A stretch of 64,000 nt of DNA from Xaviernesmea rhizosphaerae (GCF_001938945.1 NZ_MKIO01000030.1:124001-188000); one strand, 5' to 3'. Shown: positions 30,116-39,229, counted from the first letter of the stretch. Made by a program: numbers and translations. Notes: a model not told the origin generated them from the sequence alone.

Positions 30116-30194
30116 CTCGTGGAATTTCCGAATTTGACATTTGATCCTCGAGATCGCTGCACGCGGGTATCAAATGTCAAATTCATTCCACGAG
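30116..30194. repeat. Palindromic element B (tandem pair, second copy)
   Basis: Left arm CTCGTGGAAT TTCC GAATTTGACATTTGA (30116-30144) and right arm TCAAATGTCAAATTCATTCCACGAG (30170-30194) pair perfectly apart from a 4-base insertion in the left arm. The TTTGACATTTG core and a preceding GTTTCT are shared with element A. A degenerate CATCGGACTG unit follows at about 30197-30235. Confidence 0.75.
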
Positions 30195-30242
30195 GGCATC
30201 GGACTGAAGGGCTGCATCCGTTTTTCGGGCGCGATGCCGCGT

Positions 30243-31028
30243 TCAATCCTGTGGCGCGATGCCCGTGCGGATGCGGGCGAGAACGCGGTCCATGGCCTCG
30301 GTCAGGGCCTGCGTGCCGCCTCTGGTGTCGAAATCGCGGAAAACCTGCTCGTTGAGGCCGCCGCGGGTGGAAAACTCCTCGCGCAGCGCGGTGAAGCTCA
30401 TGTCCGGGCTGCTTAGCGCCGTCTGCGCCAGACTGGAGAAAAGCGGGGCGAGATAGGCGCGCGCCGTCTCGTCGCGCATGCCCTGCATCTGCATCCAGCC
30501 CGTCAGCCGCTCCATCACGCCGAATGTCGTGCCCATGATGGCACTTGCCGCCGCCAGCACATCGTATTCCTCCTTGCGGTCACAGGGAACGGCGCGGCCG
30601 AGGCGGTCGAACAGCGCCGAGACCTGCTCGTTCCCCGGATAGATGGCGGTCACGCCGTCGCGTCGGGCGACGAAGGGCAGGGGGATGGCCTGCACGAGGG
30701 TCACATCGACGCCGATCCAGGAGAGCAGGCTCTCTCGATCCATGGCCGCCACCAGGCTGACGACGGTCTGCCCCGGGCTGAAGGTCAGCGGCCGGATCAC
30801 CGCTTCGGCCACCTGCGGGCGGATGGCGAGAAACAGCATGTCCGCGCCGGCATCGACCACGGTCTGGTTGTCGCTGGCGATGCTGACCTCAGGGAAAGCG
30901 GCCGCGAGCTGGGCGGCGCGTTCGGCATTGCGGGGCGAGACGGTGATCCGGTCATCGCTTCCGCCGGTGCACAGGCCGGTGACGATGGCCTCGGTGATCG
31001 TGCCCGTGCCGACAAACCCCAGTCTCAT
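30243..31028 (-). CDS. ProC-like pyrroline-5-carboxylate reductase family protein
   Basis: 261-aa NAD(P)-binding protein related to pyrroline-5-carboxylate reductase. The N-terminal Rossmann motif GFVGTGTITEAIVTGL is at residues 4-19, IRPQVAEAVIRPL near 70-82, and the C-terminal dimerisation helices contain TRGGLNEQVFRDF-type sequence like ProC. It is divergent enough from ProC that the housekeeping reductase may lie elsewhere. The second ATG (31028) was chosen because GAGGGAG abuts the first. Confidence 0.75.
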   Translation of the reverse strand: MRLGFVGTGTITEAIVTGLCTGGSDDRITVSPRNAERAAQLAAAFPEVSIASDNQTVVDAGADMLFLAIRPQVAEAVIRPLTFSPGQTVVSLVAAMDRESLLSWIGVDVTLVQAIPLPFVARRDGVTAIYPGNEQVSALFDRLGRAVPCDRKEEYDVLAAASAIMGTTFGVMERLTGWMQMQGMRDETARAYLAPLFSSLAQTALSSPDMSFTALREEFSTRGGLNEQVFRDFDTRGGTQALTEAMDRVLARIRTGIAPQD

Positions 31029-31223
31029 GGCCATCTCCCTCGCTGTGACGCCGGAAGGGTGTCGATGGGACGTCCTTCCGACGATGTGTGCGCCTTTGTT
31101 TCATGGTGGATCGCGGCTGTCGAGCGGTCGCAGCCGGCGTTGCGCCTGCCGCCGCTGCTTGCCAGTTTCGCCAGGCTTGCTGTATCGCTGGACGGTGAGA
31201 GCATGGGCCGGAGGGGATTGACG

Positions 31224-32186
31224 ATGACGAAACTGACCCGCAACAGCCATGATCTTGTCGATACCCGCTCCTTACGCGTGCGCGCCGCCTGGCTCTATTA
31301 CAACAGGGGGCTGACGCAGAAGGATATTGCCGACAATCTCGGCATCAGCCGCTCCACCGTCATCCGCATGTTGGACGAGGCGCGCAAGCGCGGCGAGGTG
31401 CAGGTCTGGATCAACCAGACACCCGGCGAATGCACCGATCTGGAATTGCAGCTGGAGGAGCGCTTCTGCCTCGACGAGGCCATCGTCGTGCCGGGGGAGG
31501 GGACGGCGGAGGAGACGGCGCGCGAGGTGGGCGCCGCACTCGGCATGTTCCTGTCGGAGGTCGTCAGCGACAATTGCGTGATCGGCGTCGGCTGGGGCCG
31601 CACGCTCAATGCCTCACTCGCCACCTTCCGCCCGGCGCTCTGCCAGAACGTCAAGGTGGTGTCGCTGCTCGGCGGCCTTCTGGAGGCCACGGCGATCAAT
31701 CCGATCGACTATTCCTGGCGGGTGGCGAGCGCGGTCGGGGCTGACTGTCTCCTGCTCCTGGCGCCGCTGGTGGTCGACAGTGCCGACACCAAGCGCCGGC
31801 TGATCGAGCGTTGCGGGCTGGATGCTCTGTTCCAGCGGGCCGAAACGCTTGATATCGCCGTGGTCAGCTGCGGCGAGGTGGGCAAGGCCGGAAGCTCGCT
31901 CTCGGCCGGCTTCCTGCCGCATGATCTTCAGGACCAGCTGGTGGCAGCCGGAGCGGTGGCCGATACGCTCTGCCAGTTTCTCGATGCCGAGGGGCGCAGC
32001 GTCGCCCATCCGATCCACGACCGGGTCATGTCCGTCGATCTCGACACCGTCGCCACAGCGCGCCACATCGTTCTGGCTTCGGGCGGGCGCAAGCGCGTGC
32101 CGGCCATTCGCGCCACCTTGAAGCGGATGGCCTGCCACACGCTGGTGACCGACGAAGCCGCCGCCCGGCTGTTGCTGGAACCGTAA
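31224..32186 (+). CDS. SorC/DeoR-family sugar-binding transcriptional regulator
   Basis: 320-aa regulator. The helix-turn-helix RAAWLYYNRGLTQKDIADNL then STVIRMLDEARKRGEV spans about residues 18-60, followed by the SorC sugar-phosphate-binding domain (VIGVGWGRTLNASLA, VVSLLGGL, VDLDTVATARHIVLASGGR). Such proteins respond to phosphorylated sugars or polyols. No sugar operon adjoins it in this window, so the target is unknown. Start MTKLTRNSHD with GGAGGGG; 195 bases from the divergent ProC-like gene. Confidence 0.85.
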   Translation: MTKLTRNSHDLVDTRSLRVRAAWLYYNRGLTQKDIADNLGISRSTVIRMLDEARKRGEVQVWINQTPGECTDLELQLEERFCLDEAIVVPGEGTAEETAREVGAALGMFLSEVVSDNCVIGVGWGRTLNASLATFRPALCQNVKVVSLLGGLLEATAINPIDYSWRVASAVGADCLLLLAPLVVDSADTKRRLIERCGLDALFQRAETLDIAVVSCGEVGKAGSSLSAGFLPHDLQDQLVAAGAVADTLCQFLDAEGRSVAHPIHDRVMSVDLDTVATARHIVLASGGRKRVPAIRATLKRMACHTLVTDEAAARLLLEP

Positions 32187-32194
32187 GTGATAGA

Positions 32195-33076
32195 CTACAA
32201 AAAGCGATGGTGCTCCGCCCGCACAATTTCCTGCAGGAAATCGGCGACCACCCGCACGCGGGTGAGATCGCGCGCGCTTTCGTGGAATGTGGTCCAGTAG
32301 CTGCGCCGGATCGAAATATCAGGCAGGATGCGGGTGAGCGACGGATCGGCCCGGGCGATGTAATCATGCAGGATGCCGATGCCCGCGCCCGAGCGCACCG
32401 CCTCGGTCTGGCCCGTGGCGCTGGAGATCTCAAACCGCGCATCCCAGCGCCGGAGGATCTCGCCGGAAAAATTCAAGGACGCCGTGAAGACCAGATCCTC
32501 GACATAGCCGATGCGCCGGTGGTCCTTCAGTGCTTCCACCGTCTCGGGCCATCCTTCCGCCTCCAGATAGCTGCGCGCGGCATAAAGGCCGAGCGTGTAG
32601 TCGGTGAGCTTGACGGACACCAGACGGCCCTGGTCCGGCCGCTCCAGCGTGATGGCGATGTCGGCCTCGCGGCTGGAAAGCGAGAAGGAACGCGGCACCG
32701 GCACCAGCTCGATCTTCAGCTGCGGATGGCGCTCGATCAGCCGTCCCAAACGCGGGGCGAGGAAGGAGACGCCGAAACCATCCGGCGCGCCGATCCTCAC
32801 CGTTCCGGCCGCCGCCGTATCGGTGCGGGCCAGACGCGCCTGGGCCGCCAGCATCTCGGTTTCCATCCGTTCGGCAGCCGGCAGGAACAGCTCGCCCTCC
32901 GCCGTCAGTTCGCAGCCATGGGTGCGCCGCACGAAGAGCCGGGCCGACAGCGCGGCCTCCAGCGCGGTGAGCCTGCGCGAAAGCGTGGCATGGTTCAGGC
33001 CAAGCCGTTTCGACGCTGCCAGGATCTGGCCGGTGCGGGCCACCGCCAGGAAAACACGCACATCATCCCAGTTCAT
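32195..33076 (-). CDS. LysR-family transcriptional regulator, divergent from mmsA
   Basis: 293-aa LysR regulator. The N-terminal helix-turn-helix (FLAVARTGQILAASKRLGLNHATLSRRL, read in parts, residues 8-40) is followed by a ligand-binding domain with READIAITLERPDQGRLVS and VRSGAGIGILHDYIA. It ends eight bases from the convergent SorC gene and starts 126 bases from mmsA, whose expression it probably controls. Start MNWDDVRVF with AAGGA. Confidence 0.88.
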   Translation of the reverse strand: MNWDDVRVFLAVARTGQILAASKRLGLNHATLSRRLTALEAALSARLFVRRTHGCELTAEGELFLPAAERMETEMLAAQARLARTDTAAAGTVRIGAPDGFGVSFLAPRLGRLIERHPQLKIELVPVPRSFSLSSREADIAITLERPDQGRLVSVKLTDYTLGLYAARSYLEAEGWPETVEALKDHRRIGYVEDLVFTASLNFSGEILRRWDARFEISSATGQTEAVRSGAGIGILHDYIARADPSLTRILPDISIRRSYWTTFHESARDLTRVRVVADFLQEIVRAEHHRFL

Positions 33077-33129
33077 CGGCTCGCGGTCCTTCAATTTCTG
33101 CACAACGGATGCTTAAATCCCTGCATTGC

Positions 33130-33141
33130 CTTGTGCAAATG
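33130..33141. promoter_or_regulatory. CTTGTGCAAATG motif upstream of mmsA
   Basis: Identical to the 12-mer at 11354-11365 upstream of aceA. It lies in the middle of the 126-base LysR-mmsA divergent region, where a LysR operator would also be expected. Confidence 0.3.
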
Positions 33142-33202
33142 AAAGTGCGAGCCTCCCTCATCAGCTTCGACAAAGAAGCAGAAGGCCAGGGAGACACGCC
33201 AT

Positions 33203-34699
33203 ATGACCGAGATCGGACATTTCATCGACGGCAAGCATGTTGCCGGCACCAGCGGGCGCACGAGCCCGGTCTATAATCCCGCCACCGGCGAAATCCAGGC
33301 AAGCGTTTCGCTCGCCAGCGATGCCGAACTTGCCGCGGCCGTCGCCTCTGCCAAGGCGGCGCAGCCGAAATGGGCCGCCACCAACCCGCAGCGCCGCGCC
33401 CGCGTCTTCATCAATTTCGTCAATCTCCTGAACGCGCATATGGACGAGCTGGCGACGCTTCTGTCGAAGGAGCACGGCAAGACCATCGAGGATGCCAAGG
33501 GCGACATCGTGCGCGGGCTCGAGGTCTGCGAATTCGTCATCGGCATTCCGCATCTGTCCAAGAGCGAGTTCACCGAGGGCGCCGGCCCCAATATCGACAT
33601 GTATTCGCTGCGCCAGCCGGTCGGCATCGGCGCGGGCATCACGCCCTTCAACTTCCCGGCCATGATCCCGATGTGGATGTTCGCCCCGGCGATCGCCTGC
33701 GGCAATGCCTTCATCCTCAAGCCGTCCGAGCGCGATCCTTCCGTGCCGATCCGGCTGGCCGAGCTGATGATCGAGGCCGGCCTGCCCGCCGGCATTCTCA
33801 ATGTCGTCAATGGCGACAAGTCGGCCGTCGATGCGATCCTGACGCATCCCGACATCTCGGCCGTCTCCTTCGTCGGCTCCACGCCGATCGCCCGCTATGT
33901 CTATGGCACGGCGGCGATGAACGGCAAGCGCGCCCAGTGCTTCGGCGGCGCCAAGAACCACATGATCATTATGCCCGACGCCGATCTCGACCAGGCGGCC
34001 AACGCGCTGATGGGCGCGGGCTATGGCTCGGCCGGCGAGCGTTGCATGGCGATCTCCGTGGCCGTGCCCGTGGGCGAGGAAACCGCCAACCGGCTGATCG
34101 AGAAGCTGGTGCCGATGGTCGAATCCCTGCGCATCGGCCCCTATACCGACGACAAGGCCGATATGGGCCCGCTCGTCACCAAGGAAGCGCAGACGCGCGT
34201 GCGCGGCCTGATCGACAAGGGTGTCGAAGAGGGCGCCAAGCTCGTCGTCGACGGACGCGATTTCAAGCTTCAGGGCTATGAGAACGGCTATTTCGTCGGC
34301 GGCTGCCTGTTCGACCATGTCACACCCGAGATGGACATCTACAAGACCGAGATCTTCGGGCCGGTCCTCTCGGTGGTGCGCGCCAAGAACTATGAGGAAG
34401 CGCTCGACCTGCCGATGAAGCATGAATATGGCAATGGCGTCGCCATCTTCACCCGCGACGGCGATGCCGCCCGCGACTTCGCCAGCCGCATCAATATCGG
34501 CATGGTCGGCGTCAACGTGCCGATCCCGGTGCCGCTGGCCTATCATTCCTTCGGCGGCTGGAAGGCCTCGTCCTTCGGCGACCTCAACCAGCACGGCACC
34601 GATTCGATCCGGTTCTGGACCCGGACCAAGACGGTGACCGCGCGCTGGCCCTCCGGCATCAAGTCCGGCGCCGAATTCGTCATGCCGACGATGCGCTGA
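33203..34699 (+). CDS. mmsA: Methylmalonate-semialdehyde dehydrogenase (CoA-acylating)
   Basis: 498-aa aldehyde dehydrogenase that converts methylmalonate or malonate semialdehyde, CoA and NAD+ to propionyl- or acetyl-CoA, CO2 and NADH in valine, thymine/beta-alanine and inositol degradation. The catalytic Cys281 sits in GSAGERCMAISV, and the MmsA-type PFNFPAMIPMWMFAPAIACG block and C-terminal YHSFGGWKASSFGD are present. AGGGAGA ribosome binding site. A LysR regulator is divergent; a clear terminator follows. Confidence 0.95.
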   Translation: MTEIGHFIDGKHVAGTSGRTSPVYNPATGEIQASVSLASDAELAAAVASAKAAQPKWAATNPQRRARVFINFVNLLNAHMDELATLLSKEHGKTIEDAKGDIVRGLEVCEFVIGIPHLSKSEFTEGAGPNIDMYSLRQPVGIGAGITPFNFPAMIPMWMFAPAIACGNAFILKPSERDPSVPIRLAELMIEAGLPAGILNVVNGDKSAVDAILTHPDISAVSFVGSTPIARYVYGTAAMNGKRAQCFGGAKNHMIIMPDADLDQAANALMGAGYGSAGERCMAISVAVPVGEETANRLIEKLVPMVESLRIGPYTDDKADMGPLVTKEAQTRVRGLIDKGVEEGAKLVVDGRDFKLQGYENGYFVGGCLFDHVTPEMDIYKTEIFGPVLSVVRAKNYEEALDLPMKHEYGNGVAIFTRDGDAARDFASRINIGMVGVNVPIPVPLAYHSFGGWKASSFGDLNQHGTDSIRFWTRTKTVTARWPSGIKSGAEFVMPTMR

Positions 34700-34725
34700 G
34701 CCATCCCCTTCCCTGCGTAACACTG

Positions 34726-34753
34726 CGGCGGCCTTGCTGAAAGGCCGCCGTTT
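34726..34753 (+). terminator. Intrinsic terminator after mmsA
   Basis: Perfect 10-base-pair stem CGGCGGCCTT / AAGGCCGCCG with a 5-base loop and a short TTT tail, 27 bases after the mmsA stop. Confidence 0.75.
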
Positions 34754-34917
34754 GCGCATTCTGGACAGGCGGACTCCAAATAATTCCGGTCCGCGGCAGA
34801 TCCCGACCCGATTCCGCCTTTTTTGAATTGTTCCAAACTACAAGGCATCCTATATCTGGGGCGACACCCGTGTGCCCGGCATTCGCCAAGACTTTTTCGA
34901 CACGACTGGAGCATTGC

Positions 34918-35379
34918 ATGCGCCTGACCAAACAGACCAATTATGCCGTCCGCATGCTGATGTATTGCGCGGCCAATGACGGCAAGCTCAGTCGCATTCC
35001 CGAGATCGCCAAGGCTTACGGCGTTTCCGAACTGTTCCTGTTCAAGATCCTGCAGCCTTTGAACAAGGCAGGGCTGGTGGAGACCGTGCGCGGCCGCAAT
35101 GGCGGCGTGCGCCTGCCGCGCCCCGCCGATCAGATCACCCTGTTCGACGTGGTCAAGGTCACCGAGGACAGCTTCGCCATGGCCGAATGTTTCGAGGCGG
35201 GCGAGATCGAATGTCCTCTGGTCGACAGCTGCGGGCTGAATTCGGCGCTGCGTCGGGCACTCAATGCCTTCTTCGCGGTTCTGGCCGAATATACGATCGA
35301 CGATCTGGTCAAGGCGCGGCCGCAGATCAATTTCCTGCTGGGCCTCGAGCCGCATCCGCGTCCCCAGACGGCCGCCTGA
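34918..35379 (+). CDS. rirA: Rrf2-family iron regulator RirA
   Basis: 153-aa Rrf2 protein matching RirA, the iron-sulphur-cluster regulator that represses iron uptake genes in Rhizobiaceae when iron is plentiful. The N-terminal winged helix begins MRLTKQTNYAVRMLMYCAA, and RGRNGGVRLPRPA is present. The three cluster cysteines are at 91, 99 and 105 (AECFEAGEIECPLVDSCGLN), exactly the RirA spacing. GGAG precedes the ATG. It is a single-gene unit with its own bidirectional terminator. Confidence 0.95.
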   Translation: MRLTKQTNYAVRMLMYCAANDGKLSRIPEIAKAYGVSELFLFKILQPLNKAGLVETVRGRNGGVRLPRPADQITLFDVVKVTEDSFAMAECFEAGEIECPLVDSCGLNSALRRALNAFFAVLAEYTIDDLVKARPQINFLLGLEPHPRPQTAA

Positions 35380-35413
35380 AGCAGACGGCGGCCTGACGCC
35401 GGTCCCGCTCATG

Positions 35414-35452
35414 AAAAAGCCGCGCGCTCGACACCGGGCGCGCGGCTTTTTT
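35414..35452. terminator. Bidirectional terminator between rirA and the response regulator
   Basis: 14-base-pair perfect stem AAAAAGCCGCGCGC (35414-35427) / GCGCGCGGCTTTTT (35438-35451) with a 10-base loop. The A-run on the left and T-run on the right make it work for both convergent genes. Confidence 0.9.
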
Positions 35453-35493
35453 GTTTGGCGATTTACGGCTGGTCTCCGCCCAGCGCCTATTTG

Positions 35494-35880
35494 TCAGCGC
35501 GCGGCATATTCCCGCAGGATGAATTCGACCGCGGTCGGGTCGAGCTCCGCCTTGTCGATGCGGAAATCGGCGCCGTAATCCTCGAAGGTCTGGAAATAGG
35601 GATCGGACAGGGAGGCGGAGATCACGCCGACTGGGCCGATATAGCCTTTCTGGCGCAGGACAGGCACCGTCTCGCGGAAGTCGGCCTGGGGCTGGAGCCG
35701 ATTGTCCATCAGGATCAATGAAACCGGCGCGCCGGACTGCACATAGTCGAGCGCTTCCTCGATGGTCTGGCAATAATGCAGGTCGATGGCAATGTTCTGC
35801 ACCTTGCGCAGCACATTGCCGATGATGAGCTTCTCGGCGGGATCGTCATCGACGAGGAGGATGTGGGCCGTTTTCGTCAT
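35494..35880 (-). CDS. Single-domain response regulator
   Basis: 128-aa receiver domain without output domain. Acidic pocket DDD at 11-13, phosphoacceptor Asp59 in LILMDNRL, switch serine in VISAS, and Lys110 in FRIDKAEL. It resembles CheY-like receivers with an MDNR rather than MDxxMP motif, a group often linked to stress-response or hybrid kinases. No kinase adjoins it, so the partner is unknown. Confidence 0.85.
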   Translation of the reverse strand: MTKTAHILLVDDDPAEKLIIGNVLRKVQNIAIDLHYCQTIEEALDYVQSGAPVSLILMDNRLQPQADFRETVPVLRQKGYIGPVGVISASLSDPYFQTFEDYGADFRIDKAELDPTAVEFILREYAAR

Positions 35881-36302
35881 GTTTAAGGCATTTCTCTTGT
35901 GGTCCCGGCACCGGGAGGCGGCGCCAAGGGCCGGCGGCTTTCTGCCGGCAGGTGAAGTCTTGCTGCCAGAGCGAAGGACCGAACCCCAATCGGCCCAATG
36001 CTCTGATTTCGTTTCCGCATCGCATTTTCCCGAAAAGCTGGCACCATTTTCGGTCCTCTATTTTCGCCCCGGGGCGATGGTGAGATCGCCTGGATGCTTC
36101 AGTTCTGGCTGTCCTCGCGCGCCAGCGTGCCAGGACAGCGCGGCGCAACGCCGTGGGCTCGAGCGATCGCCCGGCGCGGCTTAAGCCTTCGTGTGCGCAG
36201 GTCCCGCAAATGGTGGGCCTGCGGCATGACATGCTGCAAACCGTCGGCGTGGCGTCCTTGCGCGCGCTGGCGGGGCACCGTCACCATGTCGTCGATCTCC
36301 GG
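35881..36302. other. 420-base gap with an inverted composite repeat
   Basis: No gene recognised. A minus-strand copy of the CATCGGACCGAAAA composite repeat occupies 35969-36058. Frames across it (such as 35846-36232 minus) are repeat-derived. Confidence 0.5.
35969..36058 (-). repeat. CATCGGACCGAAAA-family repeat, inverted and degenerate
   Basis: Read on the minus strand: GGACCGAAAATGGTGCCAGC, then TTTTCGGGAAAATGCGATGC, a GGAAACGAAATCAGAGCATT linker and a closing GGTTCGGTCC. The block order is the same as at 25283 and 47228. Confidence 0.65.
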
Positions 36303-37040
36303 CTATTGAATGATCTGTTCGCGGATGGCCTTGGCGACCATCTGCGTGCGGTTGACCACGTCGAGCTTCTTCAGGATCGTCGCCGTGTGCGAATTGATCG
36401 TATGCTCGGAGACCGAGACGATCAGCGCGATCTCGCTGGCCGTCTTGCCGTGGGAGATCCACCGCAGGATCTCCCGCTCGCGCGGCGTCAGGCCCATGCC
36501 CGCCTTGCTGACCAGGACGCGCCGGTAGAAATGGTCGAAGGCGCTGATTGTCTCGAAGGTCAGTTCCTGCAGGCCGGGCATGGGAAGATCTTCCGCATCG
36601 CCCAGATAGAACACGGCATGGCGCGCGCCGTTCACGCCGTGAACGGGGATGCAGGCCAGGAGATCGAAGCCAAGCTGCGTCAGCAGATTGCCCTGGTTCG
36701 GCGTCTGGTCCACGGCCCGCCAGAGCGAGGGGATGGTGCTTTGGTGCAGGGACTTGAACACGGCGGAATCGGTAAAGCGGTGCCGCTTGTCATATTCTTC
36801 CGCCAGGCCGGAGGGCAGGTCGTGCAAGGCGAGCTTGCCTGCCAGGCTGCCCATGTCCTTTTCATTTCCGAGCTGCAGAATGCCGAAATGCTCGAACCCG
36901 AATCGCAGGGCGAGCGTATGAAAGATGCGGAAGAAATCGACGCGGTTCAGCGCTTTTTCCAGCTCGGACTCGGCTGTCTTGCGTTCTTTGATCCTAAGAG
37001 ATGACAATGTCGGCCGATCCTTGCAAATTATCTCCGGCAT
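36303..37040 (-). CDS. LuxR-family regulator with autoinducer-binding-like domain (LuxR solo)
   Basis: 245-aa regulator. Residues 20-165 resemble the autoinducer_bind fold (FGFEHFGILQ, RHRFTDSAVFKSLHQSTIPSLW with the conserved Asp and Trp). The C-terminal GerE helix-turn-helix is GLTPREREILRWISHGKTAS then HTINSHTATILKKLDVVNRTQ. No luxI-type synthase is in the window, so it may be a solo sensing other signals. Start MPEIICKDR was chosen by length; the ribosome binding site is weak. It is divergent from the dpp operon, with a 540-base region between. Confidence 0.85.
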   Translation of the reverse strand: MPEIICKDRPTLSSLRIKERKTAESELEKALNRVDFFRIFHTLALRFGFEHFGILQLGNEKDMGSLAGKLALHDLPSGLAEEYDKRHRFTDSAVFKSLHQSTIPSLWRAVDQTPNQGNLLTQLGFDLLACIPVHGVNGARHAVFYLGDAEDLPMPGLQELTFETISAFDHFYRRVLVSKAGMGLTPREREILRWISHGKTASEIALIVSVSEHTINSHTATILKKLDVVNRTQMVAKAIREQIIQ

Positions 37041-37582
37041 GCCCGGCTGGACGCGCTGTGTCCGCGAACCTGTCCTGCCACCATGTCGTCTCCACCCTTG
37101 CGACTGCCTCTGACGGATCGTCGGAACGGTTACCCGCCACACGCCCCTCAACCCAGGCAGCCTGCAACAAAGGCAGACGAAGTCCCGCGGCGTCCCGAGC
37201 GATGTCGGCGGTCCGGTGCAGCGCAAGGACGACAGGCAAAGGGTGCGACGCCAACCCTTGCCAGAACCGACCTTGTTGACGAAGCTGCCCTTATGCCGAG
37301 CATACCGAGACACTCACTCAGCCCCAGTATTCCATCCACCGACGAATCTCCCTATAGTTTTACCCAGCGATTGACTTTTGCCGCAAAGGCGGTGCCGCAC
37401 TGCATCGCGAAGGCTGATAGCTGTGGGTGGATGGCCCTGATTTTTTCCAATTGGACAAAATCAGGGTGGGCGGTTCTTGCATTCCCTTAATAAATGGCGT
37501 TCCATTCGGCCGCTTGCGGGAAGCATGGCTTACCCGCCCATGATCTGTTGTCAGAAAAAGAACAACACTGGGAAGGACGTTC
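37041..37582. other. 540-base region between the LuxR solo and dppA
   Basis: No gene recognised. It holds a 32-base palindrome (37435-37466) and presumably the dppA promoter. The stretch 37320-37500 is distinctly richer in A/T than its surroundings. Confidence 0.5.
37435..37466. promoter_or_regulatory. Long palindrome upstream of dppA
   Basis: CCCTGATTTT (37435-37444) and AAAATCAGGG (37457-37466) form a perfect 10-base inverted repeat around TTCCAATTGGAC, itself centred on palindromic CCAATTGG. It lies about 117 bases upstream of dppA. It could be a repressor/activator operator, possibly of the divergent LuxR protein, or an RNA hairpin. Confidence 0.5.
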
Positions 37583-39178
37583 ATGAAAAAATTATCCATG
37601 CTGGTCGCTGCCACGGCGCTGACGACCCTGATGGCGGGTGCTGCCTGGTCCAAGACTCTGGTCTATTGCGCCGAAGCCTCCCCCGAAGGCTTCGATCCCG
37701 GTCTCTATACCGGCGGTCAGACTTTCGACGCCTCCTCGCGCACCGTCTATAACCGCCTCGTCGAGTTCAAGCATGGCGGCACCGAGATCGAGCCCGGCCT
37801 GGCTGAAAGCTGGGAAATTTCCGCCGACGGCAAGGAATATACGTTCAAGCTGCGCAAGGGCGTCAAGTTCCAGACCACCGATTTCTTCACGCCGACGCGC
37901 GAACTCAATGCCGACGACGTGATCTATTCCTTCGAGCGCCAGTACAAGGCCGACAATCCCTGGAACAAATATGTCGCCGGCGCCTCCTGGGAATATCTGA
38001 CCGGCATGGGCTTTCCCGAACTGATCAAGTCGATCGACAAGGTCGATGATCACACGGTGAAGTTCGTCCTCAACCGCCCGGAAGCGCCGTTCCTGGCCAA
38101 TCTCGGCATGGACTTCGCCTCGATCCTGTCGAAGGAATATGCCGACAAGCTGAAGGCCGATGGCCAGATGGAGCTGCTCAACCAGCAGCCGCTCGGCACC
38201 GGCCCATTCTCCTTCGTCGCCTATCAGCCTGACGCGGTCATCCGCTACAAGGCCAATCCCGATTACTGGAACGGCAAGCAGAAGATCGACGATCTGGTCT
38301 TCGCCATCACCACCGATGCGGCCGTGCGGGCACAGAAGCTCAAGGCCGGCGAATGCCACATCATGCCCTATCCGAACGCTGCCGACGTGGCCGAGCTGAA
38401 GAAGGACCCGAACCTGACGGTGCTGGAGCAGGAAGGCCTGAACGTGGCCTATCTCGCCTACAACACCACCCAGGCGCCCTTCGACAAGCCCGAGGTGCGC
38501 AAGGCGCTTAATATGGCCGTCAACAAGCAGGCCATCGTCGATGCGGTGTTCCAGGGCGCGGCCAAGGTGGCCAAGAACCCGATCCCGCCGATCATGTGGA
38601 GCTATAACGACGCGGTCCAGGACGACAAATACGATCCCGAAGCCGCCAAGAAGATGCTCAAGGATGCCGGCGTTTCCGGGCTGAAGATGAAGATCTGGGC
38701 CATGCCGGTCTCGCGCCCCTACATGCTGAACGCGCGCCGCGCCGCCGAGCTGATGCAGGCGGATCTGGCCAAGGTCGGCGTCGAGGTCGAGATCGTCTCC
38801 TATGAATGGGCCGAGTATCTGAAGCTGTCGAAGGACAAGAACCGCGACGGCGCCGCCATGCTCGGCTGGACCGGCGACAATGGCGATCCCGACAACTTCC
38901 TGGACACGCTGCTGGGCTGCGAAGCCGTGGGCGGCAACAACCGCGCGCAATGGTGCAACAAGGAGTTCGACGCCCTGGTCAAGAAGGCCAAGACGACCTC
39001 CGACATTGCAGAGCGCACCAAGCTCTATGAAGAGGCGCAGGTCGTGTTCAAGCGCGAAGCGCCGTGGATGACCATCGACCATTCGGTCGGCTTCACGCCG
39101 ATCAGCAAGAAGGTCACGGGCTTCAAGATGGACCCGCTCGGCATTCACCGCTTCGACGGTGTCGATATCGCGGAATAA
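37583..39178 (+). CDS. dppA: Dipeptide ABC transporter substrate-binding protein
   Basis: 531-aa periplasmic binding protein of the DppA/OppA family. The signal peptide ends near AWSK (residue 24). The family opening LVYCAEASPEGFDPGLYTGG and the middle motif AYNTTQAPFDKPEVRKALN are typical of DppA. It binds di- or oligopeptides (some relatives also haem or aminolevulinate) and hands them to DppBC. GGAAGGA ribosome binding site. First gene of dppABCDF. Confidence 0.93.
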   Translation: MKKLSMLVAATALTTLMAGAAWSKTLVYCAEASPEGFDPGLYTGGQTFDASSRTVYNRLVEFKHGGTEIEPGLAESWEISADGKEYTFKLRKGVKFQTTDFFTPTRELNADDVIYSFERQYKADNPWNKYVAGASWEYLTGMGFPELIKSIDKVDDHTVKFVLNRPEAPFLANLGMDFASILSKEYADKLKADGQMELLNQQPLGTGPFSFVAYQPDAVIRYKANPDYWNGKQKIDDLVFAITTDAAVRAQKLKAGECHIMPYPNAADVAELKKDPNLTVLEQEGLNVAYLAYNTTQAPFDKPEVRKALNMAVNKQAIVDAVFQGAAKVAKNPIPPIMWSYNDAVQDDKYDPEAAKKMLKDAGVSGLKMKIWAMPVSRPYMLNARRAAELMQADLAKVGVEVEIVSYEWAEYLKLSKDKNRDGAAMLGWTGDNGDPDNFLDTLLGCEAVGGNNRAQWCNKEFDALVKKAKTTSDIAERTKLYEEAQVVFKREAPWMTIDHSVGFTPISKKVTGFKMDPLGIHRFDGVDIAE

Positions 39179-39229
39179 CACAATCCGCACGCCTGACGGC
39201 TCGATCCCCGAGCCGCGGCGTCCTCGTTC

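Noticed and set aside
30001..30246. Minus-strand open frame of 81 codons between the cupin regulator and the ProC-like gene
   Set aside because: Consists of the tandem palindromes A and B; no similarity to a protein.
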